NCBI GenBank assembly: GCA_902552805.1
Contig: CACDIC010000006.1
Location: forward strand, 1 to 64,000
Reading direction: 5' to 3'
DNA from: an uncultured Pelagibacteraceae bacterium
GTDB lineage: Bacteria > Pseudomonadota > Alphaproteobacteria > Pelagibacterales > Pelagibacteraceae
DNA length: 64,000 nucleotides
The notes under the pieces are model-generated. The model made no database searches. It worked only from the letters and a program-made list of their open reading frames with translations, and was not told the origin of the DNA. Position numbers and translations under genes: made by a program. Position 1 is the stretch's first letter, and each line of letters begins with the position of its first letter. Shown here piece after piece: positions 28,284 through 36,794 of the stretch.

Positions 28284-28811
28284 ATGAAAAATAACAAGGG
28301 TTTTACACTAATCGAATTACTAGTTGTAGTTGCGATTATAGGAATTTTAGCAGCTGTAGGAACTGTTGCATACCAAGGGTACACGGAGGGTGCAAAAAAA
28401 TCTACCTCTAAATCAAATCACGCTTCAGTGGTTAAATATATTGTAGCCGAAGATCAGAAATGTAGCGTTGGTGCAGATAAAGTTTTTGGAGTTGAAGTTG
28501 ATGATGAAAATGAGTCAGTCGTAGGAACTTCATTTAAATGTAAACAGAGAGATGCAGAAGATGTTATAGATGCTGCAATAGCTGCCTTAGTAGAGTTTAA
28601 AAATCCGTATGATAATGACTCAGTTGCAGTTATCGAAGGAACAGCACAAACTAAAGCGGCAGCAAAGACAGCGGCAAAGACAGATGATGAAGAGGGAAAA
28701 ACTTATGTATCAGCCGTTGATGACACAGTTTTTGTTTACACTTGTCATACGAAAGAGTGTTCAGCTTCTGATGACAATGTAGTTGTAAACGAATTGAATG
28801 TTGCAGAATAA
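28284..28811 (+). CDS. pilA: Type IVa pilin (likely major pilin)
   Basis: MKNNKGFTLIELLVVVAIIGILAAVGTVAY class III leader/prepilin cleavage motif; strong AGAGGAG SD. Confidence 0.9.
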   Translation: MKNNKGFTLIELLVVVAIIGILAAVGTVAYQGYTEGAKKSTSKSNHASVVKYIVAEDQKCSVGADKVFGVEVDDENESVVGTSFKCKQRDAEDVIDAAIAALVEFKNPYDNDSVAVIEGTAQTKAAAKTAAKTDDEEGKTYVSAVDDTVFVYTCHTKECSASDDNVVVNELNVAE

Positions 28812-28831
28812 TTTGTTTTAAATTTTATAAT

Positions 28832-29284
28832 ATGATCACCAAAAGCTCAGGATTTAGTTTGCTTGAGCTTGTGGTGGTTGTAGCTATTATAGGAATTCTT
28901 TCAGCAACATCGATAGCTCTTTATTCAGGTTACATAACAAGTGCTAAAAGAAGTGCAGCCAAAAACCTCATAGCACAGGTAGCTTTAGCTCAATCCGAAC
29001 AATATGCTAATTCTGGAACTTACTTTAAAACAGGTTCTGATGAAGTATGTACTCCCGCTGATCCTGGTGGCACTGATGGCGAAAGTGAAATTGTTGATAT
29101 TGAAGTAGCCTTATTTGATGGCGAAAGAACAATACCTAGAGACGGCAATTTTGGATATTGTATTGGAGGAACTGACTCAGCTAATTTTCTTGCAGTTGCT
29201 CAAGAGTTTAAAGGTGGAAATTCAACTGGGTGTAGTTTTGCGATTAGGAAAAGAGGTGGTGTCCAACCATCTGAAGATTGTTAA
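28832..29284 (+). CDS. Second type IV pilin
   Basis: SSGFSLLELVVVVAIIGILSATSIALYSGY; C-terminal Cys residues. Confidence 0.88.
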   Translation: MITKSSGFSLLELVVVVAIIGILSATSIALYSGYITSAKRSAAKNLIAQVALAQSEQYANSGTYFKTGSDEVCTPADPGGTDGESEIVDIEVALFDGERTIPRDGNFGYCIGGTDSANFLAVAQEFKGGNSTGCSFAIRKRGGVQPSEDC

Positions 29285-29370
29285 TAAAATAACAATAAAT
29301 TATCAAAAAAAATCATTTTGAGCAGTTTACTAATTGCTAGTTGAAATTGTTTTGTTAGGTAATTAAAATC

Positions 29371-31533
29371 ATGAATAATGATATGGCTCAAGAAGTAATA
29401 GATATTTTAACAAGTAATATCGACACCTTATGGGTGATTGATTGTGCGATTTTAGTTTTCATCATGCAAGCAGGTTTTATGTGTATGGAAACAGGTTTAT
29501 CCAGACACAAAAATAGCATTAACGTTGCATTAAAGAATGCGGCAGACTTTGGTGTTTCGGTTGTTATCTTTTGGATTTTTGGTTTTGGTTTGATGTTTGG
29601 CACTTCTTACAATGGATTTTTTGGTACCGATTTATTTTTCTTTAAAACAGATAAGGCGGAGTACATGACTTACTTTGTCTTTCAAGCAATGTTTGTTGCA
29701 ACAGCGGCAACAATTATTTCGGGCGCAGTAGCAGAGAGAATGAAATTTAATGGTTATTTAATCATGACAGTTTTGGCGACTGGAATAATTTATCCAATTG
29801 TTGGTCATTGGGCTTGGTCTTCAAGTTATCTTTCAAAGTATGATCCTGTTGATCAACTCTTAGCAATAACAGGCACAGTTAAAACGACTGGTTGGTTATC
29901 TGATTTAGGTTTTGTTGATTTTGCTGGAAGCACTATTGTTCACTCCGTGGGTGGTTGGATTGCTTTAGCAGCAGTCATTATTTTAGGTCCAAGAATTGGT
30001 AAGTATTCAGATGCTAATAAAGGAAAGTTTACTGGCTCAAGTTTTCCTTTAGCAGTGTTAGGAACACTTATACTGTGGTTTGGTTGGTTTGGTTTTAATG
30101 GCGGAAGCAATGGTGCTATGGATGAGTCTGTTCCATTAATTTTAATCAATACCTTTTTAGCGGCAGCTTTTGGTTTGTTAACTGGATTAGGCGCTTCCTA
30201 CTTAAGATTTAAGAAACCAGATCCATTTTATATTATTTTAGGCCCACTAGCGGGTTTAGTTGCAATTACCGCTGGATGTAATTCAATGACTTCAGTTACT
30301 TCAATTTTTGTTGGAATTGCCGGTGCGATTATTGCAATTATAGTTAACGAAGTATTAAATAAATTTGAAATTGATGATGTTGTTGGAGCGGTACCTGTTC
30401 ACTTGGCTGCGGGAGTTTGGGGGACACTAGCAGTTGGTTTATTTAGTGATCTAAGTATTTTAGATACTGGCCTTGATAGATTTTCTCAAATTAAAATTCA
30501 ATTAATTGGTATCATTTCGATTGGTGCATTTACATTTATATTTTCATTTATAATTTTAAGTCTTTTTAACAAATTTTATCCATTAAGAGTAAGCCCCGTT
30601 CAAGAAGAATTAGGTTTAAATATTGCAGAACATAATGCTGTCTCTATTGAGCATGATTTAATTTCTATTTTAGATAAACAATCAGAGTCTGGTGATCTTA
30701 AAATTAGAGGTCCTCAAGATCCTTTTACAGCAGGGGGCGTGATTGGTCTTTATTATAATAAACTTATGAGCAAACTTGAGACTAGTGAAGATGAAAAGAA
30801 TAAATGGCGTGAGAGAATTTCAAAAGAAGTTAAACTTGCAGTTAAAGTTCAAGAAAACTTTTTACCAAAAAGAAATTTAAAAAATTATCCTGTTCATGGA
30901 ATTAATATTGCAGCAAGAGAAGTATCAGGTGATTTTTTCAGTTTTTATCCTCACAACGATAGCATTTATTTTATAATTGCAGATGTCGCTGGTAAGGGAA
31001 TTCATGCAGGTATGGTAATGGCTAAGGCATCGACTTTGTTTGAAGTTTTAGCTCAATCAAAAGTAGATCCAGATGAAATGGTTTTTCATATGAACAATGA
31101 TTTAAATAATACTAAAACTGCTGGTATGTTTGTAACCTCAATCGTTGGTGAGTATAATTTAATTACAGATGAAATCAGATGGGTGAATGCTGGTCATCAA
31201 CCTGCAATTTTAAGAAACGGACAAGGTAAATACGATCAGTTTGAAAGTTCAGCTCCTCCATTAGGTGTGATTAAACAAAAAGATAAAAGTATTTATAATA
31301 TTCATAAAACAAAATTAAATGGTTCAAGGTTTTATGCTTTTACGGATGGTTTATCAGAAAGTTTAAATGACAATGGAGAAGAAATTGGAATTGAGGGTTC
31401 TATTGGTATCATCGAGCAAAATTATAATAAAGATACGATTAAACAATTAGATAGTATTACTCAATCTGTAATAGGGACGAGCCAAAATAAAAAATTATCT
31501 GATGACTTAACTTTAATAAGTATTGGAAAATAA
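29371..31533 (+). CDS. Ammonium transporter (Amt) fused to SpoIIE/PP2C serine phosphatase
   Basis: N-terminal Amt (MQAGFMCMETGLSRHKNSINVALKN, FGWFGFNGGS, HLAAGVWGTLAVGLF); C-terminal AREVSGDFFSFYP, IADVAGKGIHAGMVMAKA, VNAGHQPAILR, FTDGLSESL, DDLTLISIG, in one frame. Confidence 0.93.
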   Translation: MNNDMAQEVIDILTSNIDTLWVIDCAILVFIMQAGFMCMETGLSRHKNSINVALKNAADFGVSVVIFWIFGFGLMFGTSYNGFFGTDLFFFKTDKAEYMTYFVFQAMFVATAATIISGAVAERMKFNGYLIMTVLATGIIYPIVGHWAWSSSYLSKYDPVDQLLAITGTVKTTGWLSDLGFVDFAGSTIVHSVGGWIALAAVIILGPRIGKYSDANKGKFTGSSFPLAVLGTLILWFGWFGFNGGSNGAMDESVPLILINTFLAAAFGLLTGLGASYLRFKKPDPFYIILGPLAGLVAITAGCNSMTSVTSIFVGIAGAIIAIIVNEVLNKFEIDDVVGAVPVHLAAGVWGTLAVGLFSDLSILDTGLDRFSQIKIQLIGIISIGAFTFIFSFIILSLFNKFYPLRVSPVQEELGLNIAEHNAVSIEHDLISILDKQSESGDLKIRGPQDPFTAGGVIGLYYNKLMSKLETSEDEKNKWRERISKEVKLAVKVQENFLPKRNLKNYPVHGINIAAREVSGDFFSFYPHNDSIYFIIADVAGKGIHAGMVMAKASTLFEVLAQSKVDPDEMVFHMNNDLNNTKTAGMFVTSIVGEYNLITDEIRWVNAGHQPAILRNGQGKYDQFESSAPPLGVIKQKDKSIYNIHKTKLNGSRFYAFTDGLSESLNDNGEEIGIEGSIGIIEQNYNKDTIKQLDSITQSVIGTSQNKKLSDDLTLISIGK

Positions 31534-31593
31534 GAGTAATTTTAAAAATTAATTAATTGAAAAAAATAATAGACTTAATATCTTTTCATTTTT

Positions 31594-32898
31594 ATGTTTT
31601 TGTATTTCGTAAGATTTAAATTATTTTTGATATCAATAATTTTATTGATTTCAACATCCGCTTTTTCGTCAGAAAAAAATATTACTTATATGCAAATCTT
31701 ACAGGATCCTAATAACTTAGATTTAAATTTGAAGTATGCACAACAACAAGGAAAAGTTGGTAACTTTAAACAAACAATCTCAACACTTGAGAGATTGAAT
31801 ATGCTTTATCCAGATAATGTTGAAATAAAATTATATTTGTTATCTGTTTTAGTTCAAGTTGACTCACCGGAAAAAGCTAACACTATTATTGAAGACATGA
31901 AATTAAGAAGAGATCTATCAGCGGAGGATTTAGAAACTTTACAAGAAATTGAAGAAGAATTAAAAGATCGTGAACCAAGCTTGTGGAATTTAACAGCAGA
32001 TGTTGGTTTTGGTGCAACGTTTTCTAATAACGTAAATAGTGTTTCTAAAACTAGATTGAAATATGATGAAGGTTCGATTTCAGCTTTTACATCACCAAAA
32101 CATGATAGAACTGAAAGTGCCTCTATTGGTATTACAGCGACAAGACCTATAGGTGAAGAGTCGTCATTACTATTAAATTTTGGACATACAACATCAAATC
32201 AATATCAAGAGGCAGATGATGATTTCCAAAGTTATGGTTTAACCATAGGATTGGATACTACTTTGGGTAATCAAAGTTTAAGTCCCTATATAATTATGAG
32301 TAAAACTGATGCACAACATGATGCAGATAGTTTTTCATTGATGCTTGGAATAGGAGGTTTTTTTACAGCAGGTGAAAGACATTCCTTCAGTTATGGTTAT
32401 TCATACACAGACTCAAAAGCAAATGAAAATATGTCAGACTTAACAGCGGAAGATACCAATGCAATTGGACATAGTTATACTTTTGGTTATGATTTAATTC
32501 TCACTCCAATAATTTCGAGCTCACTTAGTTTAGGTTATAGCGATAGTGATGCAAAAGTTGATGCTGGGAATGATTATGAAACTTATGAATTTGGTATTGG
32601 ATTAAACTTTGCATTCCCATGGGCTTATATTGCATGGAGTGCATCAACTAGTTTCAACGATTATAAAGTTGTAGACTCTTCTGTAGACTCTACCAAGTTG
32701 AGATCCGATCATGCAACAACAACAGACTTAATGATTACAAAAGCGATAGGAGATATTTTTCCAATAATTGATCCAAACAGATCGTTGTTTATCAACCTGT
32801 CTTACGAAAAAACTTTCTCTGAGGCTAATATAATGAACTATGATTATTTAGCTGATTCCTTCGCATTAAGTTTTTCTAAAGGTTTGAAGCTCAATTAA
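31594..32898 (+). CDS. TPR-containing outer-membrane beta-barrel protein
   Basis: Signal peptide; TPR-like region (LKYAQQQGKVGNFKQTISTLERLNMLYPDN); repeated amphipathic strands and C-terminal FALSFSKGLKLN. Confidence 0.7.
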   Translation: MFLYFVRFKLFLISIILLISTSAFSSEKNITYMQILQDPNNLDLNLKYAQQQGKVGNFKQTISTLERLNMLYPDNVEIKLYLLSVLVQVDSPEKANTIIEDMKLRRDLSAEDLETLQEIEEELKDREPSLWNLTADVGFGATFSNNVNSVSKTRLKYDEGSISAFTSPKHDRTESASIGITATRPIGEESSLLLNFGHTTSNQYQEADDDFQSYGLTIGLDTTLGNQSLSPYIIMSKTDAQHDADSFSLMLGIGGFFTAGERHSFSYGYSYTDSKANENMSDLTAEDTNAIGHSYTFGYDLILTPIISSSLSLGYSDSDAKVDAGNDYETYEFGIGLNFAFPWAYIAWSASTSFNDYKVVDSSVDSTKLRSDHATTTDLMITKAIGDIFPIIDPNRSLFINLSYEKTFSEANIMNYDYLADSFALSFSKGLKLN

Positions 32899-32997
32899 TT
32901 AAATTTTTTTAAAAATTCCCTTATAAATTGCTTTTTTTGACGTTCAATTTGAGCTTTTAAAGTTTATTTTTTTTTTATTTTTGTTAGTTTTACGTAG

Positions 32998-34251
32998 ATG
33001 AAAAAATTATTGTCAGTTGTTACAGGTCTAATTTTCATGATCAGCACAAGTGTTTTTGCTGAGGAGAAATTAACCATTGAAAAACAATTAGTAGGGATTG
33101 TTGGTGCAATTTCGGGAACTGTTAAAACTGAAACAAGAGAATTAAAAGCTGGTGACAAAATTTATTTAAATGAAACAATAGTTGCTGGTGAAGGATCCGG
33201 AACACAAATTTTACTATTAGACCAATCAACATTTACAATAGGTGAAGACTCTGAAGTTGTGATGGATACATTTATATTTGATCCTGCAACAAATGATGGA
33301 AAAATAGTTGCAAGTGTTAAACAAGGAAGTTTAAAAGTTATTTCTGGTTTAATTAGTAAAAAAAATCCTGATAGTTTAACTGTAGAAGTTCCAGAAGGAA
33401 CACTTGGATCACGAGGAACAGAATTTCAAACTATTGTATCAAAAGGTAAAACTGACACTTTATTAATTGGTCCAGGAAAAAATAATACTTTAGGAATGAG
33501 ACCAGGGGCAGTTCTAGTTGGAAATAACTTAGGTTCAACTTTACTTGATAATCCATACAGCATGGCGTCAATGACGAAAGGTAAAGCACCTGGACAAGCC
33601 AAAAAAATTACTAAAAACCAGTTAAAGAAATTTAATAAAAAGATGAAAGCTTTAAGAGTTGCTAAGCTCTCACCTGAGGAAAAGAAGGGCAAGAGAAAAC
33701 AAATGAAAAAGCAACTAAGAAAAGAGCTTAAGTCTATGGGTTTTGAAAAAGAAGAAATTAAATCAATCATTAAAGAAAATATTCAAAAAGATAAAGAGAA
33801 GAAAGTAGCTATCAAAAAAGAGAGAGCTGAGAAGAAAAAAGCCAAAAAGAAAAAAGCTAAAGCAGAAAAGAAAAAGAATAAAAAGAAAAAAGCTAAAAAA
33901 GTAGATAAGAAAAAAGGTAAAAAGAAAAAAGCTACTAAAAAAGGTTCTAAAAAGAAAAAAGCAGTTAAGAAAAAAGAGGGTAAAAAGAAAAAAGCTACTA
34001 AGAAAAAAGCTACTAAGAAAAAAGCTGTGAAGAAAAAACCTGCTAAAAAGAAAAAAGCAGTGAAGAAAAAACCTGCTAAAAAGAAAAAGAAAGCAGTTAA
34101 GAAAAAAGTTAAGAAGAAAAAGAAAGTAGTTAAAAAGAAAAAACCTAAAAAGAAGATTAAGAAAAAAGTAGCGAAAAAAAGAAAAATCGTTAAAAAGAAA
34201 AGAGCAGCTAAAAAGAAAAAAGCTAAGAAGAAAAGAAGAAAAAAGAAGTAA
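32998..34251 (+). CDS. Exported FecR-domain protein with extreme Lys/Ala-rich C-terminal tail
   Basis: Signal peptide; FecR-like VGAISGTVKTETRELKAGDKIYLNETIVAGEGSGTQILLLDQSTFTIGEDSEVVMDTFIFDP...GTLGSRGTEFQT; tail of KKKKAKK repeats. Confidence 0.85.
   Translation: MKKLLSVVTGLIFMISTSVFAEEKLTIEKQLVGIVGAISGTVKTETRELKAGDKIYLNETIVAGEGSGTQILLLDQSTFTIGEDSEVVMDTFIFDPATNDGKIVASVKQGSLKVISGLISKKNPDSLTVEVPEGTLGSRGTEFQTIVSKGKTDTLLIGPGKNNTLGMRPGAVLVGNNLGSTLLDNPYSMASMTKGKAPGQAKKITKNQLKKFNKKMKALRVAKLSPEEKKGKRKQMKKQLRKELKSMGFEKEEIKSIIKENIQKDKEKKVAIKKERAEKKKAKKKKAKAEKKKNKKKKAKKVDKKKGKKKKATKKGSKKKKAVKKKEGKKKKATKKKATKKKAVKKKPAKKKKAVKKKPAKKKKKAVKKKVKKKKKVVKKKKPKKKIKKKVAKKRKIVKKKRAAKKKKAKKKRRKKK
33805..34248 (+). 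repeat. Degenerate tandem repeat (AAGAAAAAAGCT-like) encoding KKKA/KKKP tail
   Basis: Repeated aagaaaaaagct/aagaaaaaacct units visible in sequence. Confidence 0.8.
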
Positions 34252-34310
34252 TTAAGTAGTTCTTAATAAGTTTCATTTACATTGCTTAAATTAGATATAA
34301 ATTTCACTTT

Positions 34311-36362
34311 GTGGAAGCTTTTGTACAAAAAAATCTAAATTATTTTGTCTTCTTAATTGTACTTACCTTATTAATTTTTCTAAAAATTTTAAATCCAGCA
34401 TTTATTAAGTCAGTTTCTTATTTAAGTTTTGACTTGTATCAAAAGATATTTGCTGAAGAAAAAGATAGTGAAGTAGTTATCATTGATATTGATGAACAAA
34501 GCCTTGGTAAGTTTGGGCAATTTCCGTGGAACAGAACAGTGTTTGCAAAAATTTTAGATCAACTAAATACTTCAAATCCAAAAGCAATTGGGTTTGATAT
34601 ATTTTTCACTGAAAAAGATAAACAGTCACCTGATGAAATTATTAAATCATATAACTTAATTCCTTCAGATGTTTCTGAATTACAAAATCTAAAAGGTCCA
34701 GATGATTTATTTGCTGAAAAACTAAAAGAGTCAAAATCAATTATTGCGGTGTTAGGTAGTAATGTACCTTCACATACTAACTATAATCGAAAAGCAAAAG
34801 CACGATTTCTTTCTAAAGGAGGAAAGCCAGAGGAATTTACTTATGCCTATCCTTATTCAATAGGTTCATTAGAAAAATTAGAAAAAAATGTTCAAGGTTT
34901 AGGATCCATTTCATTTTTAGATCAGCTCGATGGTATTATTAGATCTCTTCCTTTAATTGTTCAGTTTAATAAAAAGATATATCCAACAATGGGCTTAGAA
35001 ATGGTTCGAGTTGGATCAAAACAAAAAAATATTTACGTCGAATTAAATGAGGTGGGTGTTCAAAGAATAAGTGCAAGACCTTATAAAGTAGAGTCTGATC
35101 CTAACGGTATTATTTGGATTAAATATAAAAAATCACAAAAGAAACAATATATCTCAGCTGGCGATGTTTACGATGGCAATTTTGAAAAAAGTTTTTTTGA
35201 AAATAAGTATGTTTTAATTGGTGCATCGGCACAAGGTTTATTCGATTTAGTTAAAACACCACTCGGTGTTACCATTCCCGGAGTAGAGGTTCATGCAAAT
35301 GTTATTGAAAATATTTTAGATCAATCATATTTAATTAGAAATCCAAACACTTACATCTTTGAATTGATATTTTCTATTATCATTGCTCTTTTAACTTTTA
35401 TTTTATCGCAAAAAATTAAACCGAAATATAGTTTATCAATCTTCTTTGGTAACATTTTAGCAATTATTATTATTGGTTTTTCTATTTATAAATTTAGATC
35501 AGAGTTAGTAGATTTTAGTTATCCAATTTTCATTGTCACAATAACATTTTTAACAGGGCTTTATTTTAGGTTTATTGAGGAAAATAAAATGGCTTTAGCT
35601 AACTTACAAAAAGAGGCTAAACTTTTAAAAGAACGTGAACTAGCAGCGGGAGTTCAAAAAAGCTTATTTCCTGATATTTCAAAGTTTGAAAACTTTATTT
35701 TTGCCAAAAACGTTCCAGCTAGAGATGTCTCAGGAGATTATTTTGATGTTGTTAGATCAACACCTGAAGAATATTTCTTCACCTTAGCTGATGTATCTGG
35801 CAAAGGGGTTAAAGCTGGAATGTATATGGCAAAAGCATCCTCAATTTTTAGAACACTTACTAATTTAAAATTTCCTTTAGAAAAAGTTGTCTTTGGTGTC
35901 AACAATGAATTGGTAGAAGCAAAGTTTAAAGGAATGTTTGTTACTGCTGTTTTTGGTAAATTAAATATCAAAACAGGGGAGCTGGTTTTCATTAATGCAG
36001 GTCACGAAAGTATTCTTACTTTTGATGAAAATAAAAATTATGAATATATCAAATCCGAAATGCCACCCATTGGCATTGTAAAATATTTCACCGAGTCGAT
36101 GGTAAAATCAAATACTATTAATCTTAAAGATAAAACTTTTGTAGTTTATACGGATGGAGTAACCGAAGGGTATATGAAAAATGGTGAAGAGCTAGGAGCT
36201 GAAGGGGTACAAAAAATTATAAACGAAATGTCACAGGTCACACCAAAGTCTATCGTTGAAGCTATCGAAAAAGAGCTTAACTGGGGTGCAGAAAAGTTAA
36301 GGGATGACATCACTTGTATGGCAATAAACATTAATAATACAGAGCTGATAAAGAAGAAATAA
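34311..36362 (+). CDS. CHASE2-domain SpoIIE/PP2C-type serine phosphatase
   Basis: GTG start; CHASE2-like VVIIDIDEQSLGKFGQFPWNRTVFAKILDQL, three TMs, then ARDVSGDYFDVV, LADVSGKGVKAGMYMAKA, INAGHESIL, YTDGVTEG, DDITCMAI. Confidence 0.92.
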   Translation: MEAFVQKNLNYFVFLIVLTLLIFLKILNPAFIKSVSYLSFDLYQKIFAEEKDSEVVIIDIDEQSLGKFGQFPWNRTVFAKILDQLNTSNPKAIGFDIFFTEKDKQSPDEIIKSYNLIPSDVSELQNLKGPDDLFAEKLKESKSIIAVLGSNVPSHTNYNRKAKARFLSKGGKPEEFTYAYPYSIGSLEKLEKNVQGLGSISFLDQLDGIIRSLPLIVQFNKKIYPTMGLEMVRVGSKQKNIYVELNEVGVQRISARPYKVESDPNGIIWIKYKKSQKKQYISAGDVYDGNFEKSFFENKYVLIGASAQGLFDLVKTPLGVTIPGVEVHANVIENILDQSYLIRNPNTYIFELIFSIIIALLTFILSQKIKPKYSLSIFFGNILAIIIIGFSIYKFRSELVDFSYPIFIVTITFLTGLYFRFIEENKMALANLQKEAKLLKERELAAGVQKSLFPDISKFENFIFAKNVPARDVSGDYFDVVRSTPEEYFFTLADVSGKGVKAGMYMAKASSIFRTLTNLKFPLEKVVFGVNNELVEAKFKGMFVTAVFGKLNIKTGELVFINAGHESILTFDENKNYEYIKSEMPPIGIVKYFTESMVKSNTINLKDKTFVVYTDGVTEGYMKNGEELGAEGVQKIINEMSQVTPKSIVEAIEKELNWGAEKLRDDITCMAININNTELIKKK

Positions 36363-36425
36363 TTTGAAACCCAAATTGAATAAATTGGTTGTTTAATATT
36401 TTTCAATTTTATGTAGATTGCAGCT

Positions 36426-36719
36426 GTGAAACGAATCTTTTTTTTATTGTTACTATTACCGATATTGAGTAATTGTACTCAATACACTGCTGTAATAGGT
36501 CCAAGTCTAACATTGGCTCAAACAGGAAGTTTTGCTCAAGCCTCTACCGCGTTATCAAAGTCAATAGCAATCAATGAAGTTAAAAAAGAATATGTTGCTA
36601 ATAGTTTAACTGCTGAAAGAATTTGTCCAACTGCTCATTCTGCAGAAATCAATAAGATATTTTTTGAAACGATAGAAGAAATGGATTGTTATTATGATCC
36701 ACTCAGTGTTCTTAGATAA
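36426..36719 (+). CDS. Small putative lipoprotein
   Basis: GTG start; lipobox-like LPILSNC; 97 aa. Confidence 0.6.
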   Translation: MKRIFFLLLLLPILSNCTQYTAVIGPSLTLAQTGSFAQASTALSKSIAINEVKKEYVANSLTAERICPTAHSAEINKIFFETIEEMDCYYDPLSVLR

Positions 36720-36794
36720 AATCCTAGTTTTATTACTTTTTTACACCAAATTTTTTTTTTGACTCGTCTGTTAATCAAAATATAAATTTGTCCT

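Noticed and set aside
33426-33770. Antisense ORF of 114 aa inside the fecR-like gene
   Set aside because: Shadow ORF of a lysine-rich coding strand (poly-F/L on the reverse); no independent support.
33805-34248. Lys-rich repeat as sequencing or assembly artefact
   Set aside because: Frame is maintained to a proper stop and units are degenerate rather than identical, so a real low-complexity tail is more likely; length could still be collapsed.
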